A stretch of DNA of 64,000 nucleotides, taken from positions 266,171 to 330,170 of the forward strand of contig NZ_AYYR01000013.1 of the NCBI RefSeq assembly GCF_001435975.1. Reading direction: 5' to 3'. Positions within the stretch are counted from its first letter, which is position 1. Each line of letters begins with the position of its first letter. The position numbers were made by a program, and so were the translations under genes. Below are positions 17,834-26,823 of this stretch, piece by piece. The notes below the pieces were generated by a model. That model was not told where the DNA came from, ran no database searches, and saw only the letters and a program-made list of their open reading frames with translations. The DNA comes from Secundilactobacillus collinoides DSM 20515 = JCM 1123. Lineage in GTDB: Bacteria; Bacillota; Bacilli; Lactobacillales; Lactobacillaceae.

Positions 17834-17908
17834 CTGAACGCAGCCTCCTTGTAGTCCTAGTCTTAACGATATTTTATATTAACACATGTTGGGGGGGAAT
17901 AAAAATAA

Positions 17909-18116
17909 AGAGTGCGGAAAAAGGCGCTTAAGGGGCGGAGCATAAGGACTTTGAAACGAAAAATCCCGATCTTGGATTTTTGGTTTCAAAGTCCTTATGC
18001 GGGAGCCCCTTGCCTTTTGGAGCACGTTTCGACGCCATATCAACAGTGAGCAATGTCGCTCGCCCCTAGAGCAAATAAAATAGCAGCGAGCAAACAGGCA
18101 GAACCTGCAACGCAAG
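17909..18116 (+). repeat. Structured repeat element, copy B1
   Basis: On the plus strand the unit begins with AGAGTGCGGA (17909-17918). A 61-nt hairpin follows (17940-18000) with 18-bp perfect arms GCATAAGGACTTTGAAAC and complement plus an inner AAAAATCC/GGATTTTT stem. Then come GGAGCACGTTTCG (18019-18031), CGCCCCTAG (18061-18069) and a GC-containing tail with a short GCTCGC/GCGAGC inverted repeat. Block order and hairpin length match copy A (327-525), while 10 of 18 outer base pairs differ with pairing kept. Confidence 0.75.
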
Positions 18117-18124
18117 CCAACTTC

Positions 18125-18286
18125 AACGAAAAATCCCGATCTTGGATTTTTGGTTTCAAAGTCCTTATGCGGGAGCCCCTTGCCTTTTGGAGCACGTTTC
18201 GACGCCATATCAACAGTGCGCAACGCCTCTCGCTCCTAGAGCAAATAAAACAGCAGCGAGCAAACGAGCAGAATCTGCAACGCAAG
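18125..18286 (+). repeat. Structured repeat element, copy B2 (tandem, left arm missing)
   Basis: A direct repeat of 17955-18116 at an offset of 170 bp; I count nine differences over 162 bp by eye. It starts inside the hairpin, so it keeps the loop and right arm but lacks the AGAGTGCGGA block and left arm and cannot form the outer stem. The differences concentrate in the tail. Confidence 0.8.
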
Positions 18287-18880
18287 GTAATTCGACCTGA
18301 ACCCCCCAACGTGGCTTTTCGTACCAGAATCCTCATACAAAATGTTCTGCCTCTCCAACGTATTTCAGGGTCAGAGGTGCTAACGCGCTCCAGCACTCAT
18401 AATAATCAAAACAGCATGCTACAGCCAGTAATCACAAAAGTCAATCAATGATAATCCCGACGCACATTTTGACATCAATACTATTATAACATCTTCCGCC
18501 ATTGTCTTGCTTTTAAATCCTTGACGACAGGCGTGTTTGTTGATTAACGACCTCACCATTCCCTTGTCACACATTGCCGGTCAAAAATCTTCCCAAAATC
18601 ACTTGCTCACCGTCAAAAAATCGGTCATAATAGTAACATTCGGCAATGAATACAACGCAACGTTGTGGTGCATTGCACAACAGACTGGTTGGAATACAGC
18701 TTTCATTGGAAAAGACCGCTAAATTTAAAAATTCTGAAACCCTATGATACCGGCAATCTTAACTGTCAAGTATTTCTACTTGAAAGAAAACTATTGCATT
18801 CCTAAAACGGGTATGATAAATTGTTTTAGTGAGCTTAAAGCAACGTATTTTAGATAAGTCTTAAAGGAGGATGTTTACCC
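18287..18880. other. Intergenic region upstream of rpmB
   Basis: About 590 bp between the tandem repeats and rpmB with no gene I can support. A short open frame near 18537-18722 lacks a ribosome site. The last 100 bp must carry the rpmB promoter; TATGAT near 18812-18817 is a possible -10 but has no convincing -35. No riboswitch or leader RNA was recognised. Confidence 0.4.
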
Positions 18881-19066
18881 ATGGCAAAAGATTTCATTAG
18901 TGGCAAGCGGACGCACTTTGGTAACAAGCGTTCTCACGCCTTAAACGCATCACGTCGTGCTTGGAAGTCAAACTTACAAAAAGTTCGTATCCTGGTTGAT
19001 GGCAAGCCTAAGAAGGTTTGGATCTCAGCTCGGACTTTAAAGTCAGGCAAAGTGACCCGTGTTTAG
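18881..19066 (+). CDS. rpmB: 50S ribosomal protein L28
   Basis: 61 residues, a typical short Firmicute L28 starting [20 protein letters not shown] and ending [11 protein letters not shown]. It has no zinc-binding cysteines, so it is the Cys-minus form. AAAGGAGG precedes the ATG. It is transcribed divergently from asp23/yloU, the classical arrangement, and is followed by two terminators. Confidence 0.97.
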   Translation: MAKDFISGKRTHFGNKRSHALNASRRAWKSNLQKVRILVDGKPKKVWISARTLKSGKVTRV

Positions 19067-19068
19067 TT

Positions 19069-19098
19069 AAAAAAGTTTGGCTTAGCCAAGCTTTTTTT
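19069..19098 (+). terminator. rpmB terminator 1
   Basis: The AAAAAGTTTGGC and GCCAAGCTTTTT arms (one G-U pair) are followed by a T-run, beginning 3 bp after the rpmB stop codon. Confidence 0.85.
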
Positions 19099-19121
19099 GT
19101 TTGGCCATTTTATCGCAGTGC

Positions 19122-19156
19122 AAAACGCCCTAGTGTCTCACTAGCGGCGTTTTTTA
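19122..19156 (+). terminator. rpmB terminator 2
   Basis: AAAACGCC-CTAGTG pairs with CACTAG-GGCGTTTT around a three-base loop, with a T-run. It backs up the first terminator. Confidence 0.8.
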
Positions 19157-19372
19157 TTTATTAAACCACTGAGCTAGCATACACCGCGGTTCTGACCCTC
19201 CCAGAATATCCATGGCCCTCCAAAGATTGTCGAATGGTATTTTTTATCGCGCTATTATCCGGTTGCTAACAGCCGTTAATCACAGGTTCTGGCTGGATAA
19301 ACTGGCTGAATTCAAAATCGCGCTTTAAGCAACTGACAGGAAGTGCGCACCACAAACTGAAAATGAGTCACA

Positions 19373-19429
19373 CAAAAGCGGACTACTTTACAAAATCCAC
19401 CTGGAATTTGATAAAGTAGTCCGCTTTTG
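19373..19429. terminator. Long bidirectional hairpin downstream of thiN
   Basis: CAAAAGCGGACTACTTTA (19373-19390) and its exact complement (19412-19429) enclose a 21-nt segment that itself pairs imperfectly (CAAAATCC/GGAATTTG). T-runs flank the stem. It is placed as the thiN-side terminator; the stem is longer than terminators usually need. Confidence 0.7.
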
Positions 19430-19461
19430 CACCAGTCTTAACCGGTTTGTTTCATTTACTA

Positions 19462-20109
19462 TTAATCACGGCTCTGAATAACGGCCAGCAAACCGGAATC
19501 AAACGAGAACTTGCCCGTTTGACCAACAAACTCATTGCTGGCATACGAAATCGGATACGGTACATCCTCGTGATCAAGGGTGTATTTTTCATCGACCAGT
19601 GTCAGACCGTCAACTTTTTCCAACGGGACAAACGCCAAATACTTCTTGTCCGCTTCCTTGTCAATGATATAGTCACCAGGCAGGAAGAAGGTGATCGTGT
19701 TGGTTCGGTCGATAAACCGGATCTGGGGCGCAAAATCGCGGTAGCGCGGTTTCAAGACCAGCCACAGGTTAGCCAAAAAATGGTCTAACCGTCCCCCGGT
19801 CGCGCCGTAGATGTCCAACCGGTCGTATTGATACTCCTTAAGAGCCACCGTAACGGCGAGTTCTGTGTCAGTTTCATCCTTTTCAGGAATGGCCTGGCGA
19901 ATATCACCGATCGCTGTTTTGACCCGTTTCAGCTCATCTGCTGAAAGCGAATCAAAATCACCAATGGCAACTAATGGGGTCACTCCCATATTAAGCAGCC
20001 GCAGCGTCCCACGGTCAACGCCGATCCAATCACCACTGACCTTGCCAGCGGTTAGTTGTTCCGGCCATTCACTGGTGGGACCGCCCACAAGCAAGTTCAG
20101 ATGGCTCAT
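19462..20109 (-). CDS. thiN: Thiamine pyrophosphokinase
   Basis: 215 residues. It converts thiamine to thiamine diphosphate with ATP. Family segments are GVDRGTLRLLNMGVTPLVAIGDFDS, with the catalytic Asp cluster, EKDETDTELAV and IYGATGGRLDHFLAN. It overlaps no neighbour and lies 1 bp from rpe, in the widespread rsgA-rpe-thiN order. It is followed by a long hairpin that ends the prkC-rsgA-rpe-thiN transcript. Confidence 0.95.
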   Translation of the reverse strand: MSHLNLLVGGPTSEWPEQLTAGKVSGDWIGVDRGTLRLLNMGVTPLVAIGDFDSLSADELKRVKTAIGDIRQAIPEKDETDTELAVTVALKEYQYDRLDIYGATGGRLDHFLANLWLVLKPRYRDFAPQIRFIDRTNTITFFLPGDYIIDKEADKKYLAFVPLEKVDGLTLVDEKYTLDHEDVPYPISYASNEFVGQTGKFSFDSGLLAVIQSRD

Positions 20110-20110
20110 T

Positions 20111-20761
20111 TTACTTCGTCGCTTCCTTCAGCGTGTCCACTTGTGCAGCTGGATCATCGGCATCAAAAATGTATGAACCAGCAACGGCTACCGTGGCGCC
20201 CGCATCCGCACAGTCCTTAATGGTGTTTGCTTTTACACCGCCATCAACTTCGATGTCAAAGTCGTAGCCTTCAGTTTGTTTAAGCTGATCTAATTGTTGA
20301 ATTTTCTTAAGGGTTTCAGGCAGAAACTTTTGGCCGCCAAACCCGGGATTGACCGTCATGACAAGCACTTGGTCAACCATGTACAAAACGGGTTTGATAG
20401 CCTCGACAGGTGTCCCAGGATTGATAACAACCTCGGCCTTGGCGCCAGCATTTTTAATTAACTGAAGTGCCCGGTGGATGTGAGCCGTTGCTTCAACGTG
20501 GACCCCGATGATGTCGGCGCCGTTTTCAGCAAATTGTTCCACGTAACGTTCTGGGTTTTGAACCATCAAGTGAACGTCCAGCGTCATCTTGGTGATTGGC
20601 CGAATGGCTTTAAGCCAACCTGGACCATATGAAATGGCGGGCACAAAGTTGCCGTCCATGACGTCGATGTGCAGGTATTCTGCACCGGCCTTGTCTACTG
20701 TTTCAATGTCCTTTTGAAGATTTACGTAATCCGCACTCAAAATTGATGGTGCAATAATCAT
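20111..20761 (-). CDS. rpe: Ribulose-phosphate 3-epimerase
   Basis: 216 residues, a TIM barrel of the pentose phosphate pathway interconverting ribulose-5-P and xylulose-5-P. Conserved motifs: APSILSADYVNL at the start, HIDVMDGNFVPAISYGP (metal His and Asp), LDVHLMV, VMTVNPGFGGQ and EVDGGV. Lactobacilli feed xylulose-5-P to phosphoketolase, so the gene is central to heterofermentative growth. The spacing to rsgA (10 bp) and thiN (1 bp) shows one operon. Confidence 0.97.
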   Translation of the reverse strand: MIIAPSILSADYVNLQKDIETVDKAGAEYLHIDVMDGNFVPAISYGPGWLKAIRPITKMTLDVHLMVQNPERYVEQFAENGADIIGVHVEATAHIHRALQLIKNAGAKAEVVINPGTPVEAIKPVLYMVDQVLVMTVNPGFGGQKFLPETLKKIQQLDQLKQTEGYDFDIEVDGGVKANTIKDCADAGATVAVAGSYIFDADDPAAQVDTLKEATK

Positions 20762-20771
20762 GAATCGTCCC

Positions 20772-21665
20772 TCATTTCTTATAATTTGGTTTTTGATTTT
20801 TCAAGGTTTGGTACAACAGTAAATAATTGTCGTAGCGGCTCTGCATGATCTCACCGCTAGCAACCTGTGCCTTCACTGCGCATCCTGGTTCGTTCACGTG
20901 GACGCACCCCCGAAAACGGCAGTCAACTGACGCCCGTTTAAATTCAGGGAAATACTGGCCAAGTTCCTTCGATGTGAGTGAGAACGCTTCGTAGGATGAA
21001 AAGCCAGGAGTATCGGCAATCAATCCATCCGCGACGGTCAATAACTGGACACGCCGGGTAGTATGACGCCCCCGATTAAGTGCGGTCGAAATCTCCCCGG
21101 TCGCTAAATTCAAATTTGGCGCCACGTGGTTTAACAGGGTCGATTTTCCGGCCCCGGTCTGCCCCATGATCACACTGACCTTACCCTTCAAAACGGTCTT
21201 GACCGCAGTTAACGCTGCCTCACTAAACGGTTCTCTGGTCAAAATGACCTGAAACCCCGCTTTGCGATAGCCAGTCGTCAGCGTCTCAAACGCTGCCCAC
21301 TCACTGTCACTCAGCAGATCCGTTTTGGTAAAGTAGATCACCGGTTCAATATCAGCCATTTCCAGCGCTAATAATTGCCGGTCCAACAAGTTGGTCGTAA
21401 AATCGGGCTGTTTCACTGCCGTTGCCACAATAGCTTGATCAACGTTCGCAACGGGTGGGCGCTGTAACTGGTTGCGCCTTGGCAATATCGCCAAGATGTA
21501 CCCATCTTTGCCCTCATTTGACTCAAACGATACCCGGTCACCGACTAACGGGGTGATCTTTCGATTTCGAAAATTACCCCGCGCCCGTGTTCGAACCGTT
21601 TCACCATCGTCAGTAACGACATCATAGAAACCGCTTAAAGATTGTCGAATTTGGCCTTCCGCCAC
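20772..21665 (-). CDS. rsgA: Ribosome small-subunit GTPase RsgA
   Basis: About 297 residues. RsgA is a circularly permuted GTPase that checks late 30S assembly. An N-terminal OB-fold domain is followed by YFTKTDLL (G4), [13 protein letters not shown] (G1) and DTPGFSSY (G3). The C-terminal zinc motif is C-x4-C-x-H-x5-C in [15 protein letters not shown] use GTG at 21665, with AAAGGTGG 6 nt upstream; TTG at 21683 overlaps that site. A terminator (21692-21730) lies in the gap from prkC, so rsgA may also be read from its own promoter or by read-through. Confidence 0.95.
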   Translation of the reverse strand: MAEGQIRQSLSGFYDVVTDDGETVRTRARGNFRNRKITPLVGDRVSFESNEGKDGYILAILPRRNQLQRPPVANVDQAIVATAVKQPDFTTNLLDRQLLALEMADIEPVIYFTKTDLLSDSEWAAFETLTTGYRKAGFQVILTREPFSEAALTAVKTVLKGKVSVIMGQTGAGKSTLLNHVAPNLNLATGEISTALNRGRHTTRRVQLLTVADGLIADTPGFSSYEAFSLTSKELGQYFPEFKRASVDCRFRGCVHVNEPGCAVKAQVASGEIMQSRYDNYLLLYQTLKNQKPNYKK

Positions 21666-21691
21666 ATCAACGCCACCTTTCAAAATAAAAT

Positions 21692-21730
21692 AAAAACCAG
21701 TTGCTTCTTTATTATAGAAGAACTGGTTTT
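21692..21730 (-). terminator. Terminator after prkC
   Basis: AAAACCAGTT pairs with AACTGGTTTT, with an inner CTTCT/AGAAG stem; T-rich sequence follows on the minus strand. It lies between prkC and rsgA. Confidence 0.75.
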
Positions 21731-21745
21731 AAAATGCAGTAATTA

Positions 21746-23761
21746 TTAGTGAGAATTTTTCGTAACGTTATTATCTGACAAGATCACTTTCCCGTCGCGA
21801 ACGATCTTGTAACCGCCGCTCTTCCCTGATTCAACAGCGAATGGCAAACTGACCTGCGTGTCTTGTGCAATGGTTAATTGTTTGTATACACTGCGGTAAT
21901 TGTGATCCTGGTCACGCAAGTAAATCTGAACAACGTTGGCCGAGTCGTCAGAACTGGCACTGCTGCTGTCTGATGAAGAATCAGAACTGCTGTCATCAGA
22001 ACTTGAGCTGCTGGACTCAGACGACGCTTCAAACGGAATATCAACGGTCACACTGAATTCATCGATCTTTGGTTTTGTCGGCTTTGGTCCCCGGGACAAC
22101 GTGACCACGATGGTCGTCCCCTCGGTGACCAGACTGCCGGCAGCAGGACTCTGGCTCGTCGCCTTGTCCTTTTTAGCGCTGGCATAACGATAGTTGAAAG
22201 ACACGTTCAACGACTCCTTGCTGGCGTAGCTTTGAATCTGACTCTTTGTTTTGCCGACAAGGTTAGCTAACGTCAATTGTCGCTGACCCGCTGAAACGGT
22301 GAAGGTTACCGTGGTACTGTCAGGATCGATTCGGGTTCCTGCAGTGGTACTTTGAGCCATGACCGTGCCGACTGTGATGTCGTTTGATGTCTGATTCTGA
22401 CGCTTAACGGTCACACCCTTGGCCCTTAATATCGAGGCTGCCCGCGTGTAAGATTGCCCGACATAGTTGCCGATTTTAATCAGTTTTGGCCCGCTGCTGA
22501 GTGTCAGCATCACGTTGCTTTGCGTTTCAACCGACTTTTTCGCCTTCGGGTCTGTGCTGATCACCCGCCCTTTGCGAATCTGACGGCTGTTCTTGTGCGT
22601 CACCTTATTTACCGTCAAATTCTTGGCCGATAATTTCGTTTTGGCAGCTGTTTCGGTCATTCCCGTCACGTCAGGCACTGAAACATACTTCGGCCTGCCC
22701 ATCCAAAAAGCCAGAACCGTGCCGGCAATCAGCAACAAGATCAACCCGATCAGTGCCGCCCACCAGCGTTTGCGATGGTGCCGTTTCTTCTTTTTGGGTT
22801 TAGCGACCTTCACGCCGTTCTCATCTGTCTCATCCGCCTCGTGAGCAGCCAATTCCGATTGGAGTGCCGCCTTATCAAGAACCTTGGTTTCACCATTATC
22901 GGAATGATGATCCGGGACAAATTTAGGCTCGCTGGCCCGCCGGGGGGACAGCGATGTTTCCAAGTCATCCGCCATATTCTTAACGTTGGCATAACGGTCC
23001 TCTGGCCGCTTAGACGTTGCCTGCAGCACCACGTTCTCAAGTGCCTGCGGGATCCGCGGATCAAAATCACGCACTGACGGAATCTCTGACTGAAAGTGTT
23101 TGATGGCAATTGAAACCGCGGTTTCACCCTTAAAGGGCACCGTACCTGTCAACATCTCGTAGAGGATGATCCCCAACGAATAAATATCTGACTTCTTGGT
23201 GGCCATCCCACCCCGTGCCTGTTCGGGTGATAAATAATGGACCGACCCCAGCACAGTGTTGGTCTGGGTCAGTGAATTTTGCGATAGTGCAACGGCGATA
23301 CCAAAATCAGTGATCTTCGCCACACCATTTTCGTCCATTAAAATATTTTGCGGTTTAAGGTCACGGTGAATAATGTTGTGATCGTGGGCCACTTTTACAG
23401 CGGAGAGGACTTGCTCCATGATGTTGATGACTTCCTGGTAAGGAATCGGGAAATTCTTTTTGATATATTCCTTAAGATCCATGCCCTTAACGTATTCCAT
23501 GACCAGGTACTGCATCCCGTTTTCTTCACCAACGTCGTACACACTGACGATGTTCGGGTGCACCAATTCAGTGGCAGCCAATCCCTCACGCTGAAACCGT
23601 TTGATTGTTTTGGGGTCATCACGCAGATCAAGCCGAAGCAGCTTGACCGAAACATCCCGGTCCAAGATCAAGTCGTGGGCTAAATAAACGTTAGCCATGC
23701 CGCCTTCACCAAGGGACCGAATGATGCGATAGCGCCCATTTAATGTGTAGTTTGCTCGCAT
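21746..23761 (-). CDS. prkC: Membrane Ser/Thr protein kinase with PASTA domains
   Basis: 671 residues. The kinase domain has the glycine loop GEGGMANVYLAHD, HRDLKPQN and DFGIA (residues about 10-270). A basic juxtamembrane stretch is followed by one membrane segment (near residues 335-355, WAALIGLILLLIAGTVLAFW). Three extracellular PASTA repeats, a Ser/Asp low-complexity linker and a C-terminal beta domain follow. Such kinases sense peptidoglycan fragments or lipid II and control cell-wall synthesis and division. The start overlaps the prpC stop by one base, so kinase and phosphatase are translationally coupled. Confidence 0.96.
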   Translation of the reverse strand: MRANYTLNGRYRIIRSLGEGGMANVYLAHDLILDRDVSVKLLRLDLRDDPKTIKRFQREGLAATELVHPNIVSVYDVGEENGMQYLVMEYVKGMDLKEYIKKNFPIPYQEVINIMEQVLSAVKVAHDHNIIHRDLKPQNILMDENGVAKITDFGIAVALSQNSLTQTNTVLGSVHYLSPEQARGGMATKKSDIYSLGIILYEMLTGTVPFKGETAVSIAIKHFQSEIPSVRDFDPRIPQALENVVLQATSKRPEDRYANVKNMADDLETSLSPRRASEPKFVPDHHSDNGETKVLDKAALQSELAAHEADETDENGVKVAKPKKKKRHHRKRWWAALIGLILLLIAGTVLAFWMGRPKYVSVPDVTGMTETAAKTKLSAKNLTVNKVTHKNSRQIRKGRVISTDPKAKKSVETQSNVMLTLSSGPKLIKIGNYVGQSYTRAASILRAKGVTVKRQNQTSNDITVGTVMAQSTTAGTRIDPDSTTVTFTVSAGQRQLTLANLVGKTKSQIQSYASKESLNVSFNYRYASAKKDKATSQSPAAGSLVTEGTTIVVTLSRGPKPTKPKIDEFSVTVDIPFEASSESSSSSSDDSSSDSSSDSSSASSDDSANVVQIYLRDQDHNYRSVYKQLTIAQDTQVSLPFAVESGKSGGYKIVRDGKVILSDNNVTKNSH

Positions 23762-24504
23762 TAGTCAGCTGCCCCCGATCCATTGTCGGCGATAACCACC
23801 GTAATGTTGTCAAGGCCACCGGCTTCGTTTGCCATGGCAATCAACTGATCACACTTGTCTAACAGCGATTCGTGTCCCTGCAGAACGGCCTGAATGTCAG
23901 CATCGCTGACCATGTTCGTTAGTCCGTCCGAACAAAGCAGGACAACGTCCTTGCTGTTCAGTTTCAGATAATGCAGATCGATCTGAACCTTTTCAGTCAC
24001 ACCAAGGGAACGCGTAATCACGTTTTTTTGTGGGTGAACCTTAGCTGCCTGTTTGGACAGCTCGCCCCGTTTAACCAGTTCGTTGACCAGAGAATGGTCC
24101 TCCGTTACCTGGTTAAACTTTTTATGCCGCAATAAATAAGCCCGGCTGTCACCGATGTTGCCAACAATCAATTCCTTGGGCAGCATCAGTGCCAAAACGA
24201 CCGTCGTACCCATGCCTTTAAGGTCCACAAACTGCTGGGAACGCTCACGAATATTTGAATTTTCTTCATCAATTTGGGATTGTAACCACTTTGAGGCGGT
24301 ATCAAAATCGTTGATCGTCGATTTTTCAAAGGCGTGACCAAGGTGGAACACCGCCATTTCTGACGCCACGTCACCACCCTGATTACCGCCGATACCATCC
24401 GCAATGATGGCCAGCTTTATCCCAGTCTGGTTGGTAAAGACCCCGACGTTGTCTTCATTGTCGGTTCGCCGTTCACCAATCGCTGTCCGATAAGCAATCT
24501 GCAT
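23761..24504 (-). CDS. prpC: PP2C-family protein phosphatase
   Basis: 247 residues. It removes phosphate from targets of the coupled kinase PrkC. PP2C metal-binding motifs are visible: RRTDNEDNVGVF, IADGIGGNQGGDVAS, GDSRAYLL, LLCSDGLTNMV and GLDNITVVI. It is cytosolic, without membrane segments. It sits between rsmB and prkC with tight spacing, the standard Firmicute order. Confidence 0.96.
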   Translation of the reverse strand: MQIAYRTAIGERRTDNEDNVGVFTNQTGIKLAIIADGIGGNQGGDVASEMAVFHLGHAFEKSTINDFDTASKWLQSQIDEENSNIRERSQQFVDLKGMGTTVVLALMLPKELIVGNIGDSRAYLLRHKKFNQVTEDHSLVNELVKRGELSKQAAKVHPQKNVITRSLGVTEKVQIDLHYLKLNSKDVVLLCSDGLTNMVSDADIQAVLQGHESLLDKCDQLIAMANEAGGLDNITVVIADNGSGAAD

Positions 24505-24519
24505 GTTATTTGTCTCCGT

Positions 24520-25866
24520 TCATCGTACCCGTTTGAACTGGCTGATAAAGAAGCCGTCAGACCCGTAATCATCCGGATAGATTTCTAAATAATCACTTTC
24601 ACGGTCCGCCTTTAACGCGTTGGCCGTTTGGACCCGCTGGGAGATAAAGCCGGGGTGGTCGGCTAAGAACGCGGCCACCACATCCCGATTCTCCTGATTC
24701 AAAATCGTGCAGGTACTGTAAGTTATTATACCGTTAATTGTCACCTTATTGGCAACGGCATCCAAAATTGTCAGCTGAATTTTTGCTAACGCCTCAGAAT
24801 CACGTAGTTGTTTTTCATAACGGATCTCAGGTTTTCGTCGAACAAGGCCAATCCCTGAACAAGGTGCATCGACTAGAATCTGGTCAAACATCCCGTCAGC
24901 AAAGACATCGTCAACCTTGCGTGCGTCCAGTGTCAGGGCATCGACTCGGTCGCTGAGGCCCATCCGCTTAGCGTTTTGGGTGATCAACCGAACCTTATGC
25001 TGATGAATATCCAGTGCAGTAACCTGACCGCCGGCTGATTCATCAACGTTTTCAGCCAATTGAACCGTTTTGCCGCCAGGCGCTGCACAGGCGTCTAACA
25101 CCTCTTGATTGGCGGTCACGTGCATACTTTCAGCCGGCAGCATGGCACTTTCATCTTGAATCGTGATGTCACCGCGTTTAAACAGTTCCGAATGATTGGC
25201 CGGTTTGCCGTGTAGAACAAGACCGTTTTCACTTACGGCACTTGGCGTGACATCATACCCGTCTGCCGTCAGCTGGGCGGTTGCTTCAGCCACAGTTAAC
25301 CGGGTGCGATTGACCCGAACGGACTGGTTCGCCGGCTGATTGATCACGTTTAAAATGGCCTCAGTTTTTTCAGCACCGCGCTGGTCGATCAGCGTTGTGA
25401 TCAGCCATTCCGGTACCGAGTACTGGATCGACCAGCGTTGCGTTCGGTCCGTGATCTCAGCTGGATCTGGCAACCCGGTTCGGTCCATTTGGTGCAAAAC
25501 CCCCGTCACAAACCGTCGAATCCCCTCATGTCCGCGAACCTTAGCGATATTGATTGTTTCGTTAAAAATCGCCCGCTTTGGAACACGTTCCAGATATTGC
25601 CACTGGTAGATAGCCGTTTCAAGCAGCACTTTGACCCAGGGTTGTAATTTGTTTGGTTTTTTAATAAACGGTTTCAATTGATAATCAATCGTCAACTCAT
25701 GTTGAATAACACCGTAAACAATGTTTGTGAGTAAATTGGCATCGCACGTCTCCAGATGGGCATCGTCCAATATCTGGTTCAGTTGCAAATTAGAATAAGC
25801 ACCCTTTTGAATACGCATCAGGGCGGTTACCGCTAGTGAACGTGGATTTTGATCAGGTGTTGTCAT
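24520..25866 (-). CDS. rsmB: 16S rRNA (cytosine-967-C5)-methyltransferase RsmB
   Basis: 448 residues. An N-terminal NusB-like RNA-binding domain (residues 1-130) is followed by a Rossmann SAM domain with LDACAAPGGKTVQLAE (motif I), DAPCSGIGLVRR (motif IV, with one catalytic Cys) and STCTILNQEN (motif VI, with the second Cys). It methylates 16S rRNA C967. It overlaps fmt by 4 bp, so the two are coupled. Confidence 0.96.
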   Translation of the reverse strand: MTTPDQNPRSLAVTALMRIQKGAYSNLQLNQILDDAHLETCDANLLTNIVYGVIQHELTIDYQLKPFIKKPNKLQPWVKVLLETAIYQWQYLERVPKRAIFNETINIAKVRGHEGIRRFVTGVLHQMDRTGLPDPAEITDRTQRWSIQYSVPEWLITTLIDQRGAEKTEAILNVINQPANQSVRVNRTRLTVAEATAQLTADGYDVTPSAVSENGLVLHGKPANHSELFKRGDITIQDESAMLPAESMHVTANQEVLDACAAPGGKTVQLAENVDESAGGQVTALDIHQHKVRLITQNAKRMGLSDRVDALTLDARKVDDVFADGMFDQILVDAPCSGIGLVRRKPEIRYEKQLRDSEALAKIQLTILDAVANKVTINGIITYSTCTILNQENRDVVAAFLADHPGFISQRVQTANALKADRESDYLEIYPDDYGSDGFFISQFKRVR

Positions 25867-26810
25867 AGGTCAACCACCTGCTCGCCGATGGTTAAGGCGT
25901 CTTCCGTACCGTTTAGAAAATCAGTCACTGACTGTTTCGGCTTGCCAGCCGGCTGTAGTTTGTTGACGCTGATCGTGCCATGGGCGCCGGTTGACAAAAC
26001 AAGTTCGTGTTTGCCACGCCGCACAACTCTTCCGGCTGCTAAATCAGTCTTTTCATCCAGAACGGTCACGTCCCAGAGTTTGGTTCTCGTGCCTGCCAAA
26101 ATAATGTAGGACGACGGAAACGGTCGTAAACCGCGAATCTTGGCATCCACTAATTCTGCTGGTTGACTAAAATCAACTTCTTCTTGTTCAGGTTTAATGG
26201 TCGGTGAAAAGGTCACTTTGCCCTCGTCTTGCGGCACCGGTGAAATATTGCCGCTCAAAATGTTAGGAATCGTTTCCAGTAACAGGTCCCGACCAAGCAG
26301 ACTCAACTTGTCAAACATGCTGCCCACATCATCCGTCTTCTCAATAGGAATCGCACGCTGACTGATTACATCGCCAGCATCCATCTTTTTGACCATGTAA
26401 ATGATTGAGACACCGGTCTCATCATCATTATTCATGACCGCATAGTGCACTGGGGCACCGCCGCGATACTTCGGCAGTAACGAAGCGTGAACGTTGATAG
26501 CTGCCACTTTTACTGACGCAAGCAGTTTATTTGGCAAAAATTGGCCAAACGCTGCCGTCACGATCAGATCCGGCGCAATGTCGATGACCTTTGCCATTTC
26601 ATCACTACCGCTGATTTTTTCTGGTTGAAGCACTAAAATATTGTTTGCCACCGCCACTTTTTTGACAGGTGAGGCTGTAAGCACATGTTTACGGCCAACG
26701 GGACGGTCGGGCTGGGTGACGACTGCCTTTACGTCATAACCTTTGTCCACTAGGCTTTGTAGGATTGGCGCCGAGAATTCCGGGGTCCCCATAAATACGA
26801 TTGAAGTCAT
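25863..26810 (-). CDS. fmt: Methionyl-tRNA formyltransferase
   Basis: 315 residues. It formylates initiator Met-tRNA using 10-formyl-THF. The start TSIVFMGTPEFSAPILQSL and the catalytic region NVHASLLPKYRGGAPVHYA, holding the Asn-His pair, are conserved, and the C-terminal tRNA-binding domain is complete. FolD, which makes the formyl donor, is encoded about 12 kb away in this window. It lies 13 bp after priA. Confidence 0.97.
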   Translation of the reverse strand: MTSIVFMGTPEFSAPILQSLVDKGYDVKAVVTQPDRPVGRKHVLTASPVKKVAVANNILVLQPEKISGSDEMAKVIDIAPDLIVTAAFGQFLPNKLLASVKVAAINVHASLLPKYRGGAPVHYAVMNNDDETGVSIIYMVKKMDAGDVISQRAIPIEKTDDVGSMFDKLSLLGRDLLLETIPNILSGNISPVPQDEGKVTFSPTIKPEQEEVDFSQPAELVDAKIRGLRPFPSSYIILAGTRTKLWDVTVLDEKTDLAAGRVVRRGKHELVLSTGAHGTISVNKLQPAGKPKQSVTDFLNGTEDALTIGEQVVDL

Positions 26811-26823
26811 TAAATTTCTCCTT

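Larger units (their letters stand above)
19067..19461. other. rpmB-thiN convergent intergenic region
   Basis: 395 bp between two convergent genes. It holds two rpmB terminators and one long hairpin near thiN. The central 200 bp (19160-19372) shows no gene or recognisable signal. Confidence 0.5.

Noticed and set aside
17879..18396. Open frames on the minus strand across the tandem repeats
   Set aside because: They run through hairpins and repeat tails in both copies, lack ribosome sites and are Cys/Arg-rich; they are by-products of the repeat sequence.
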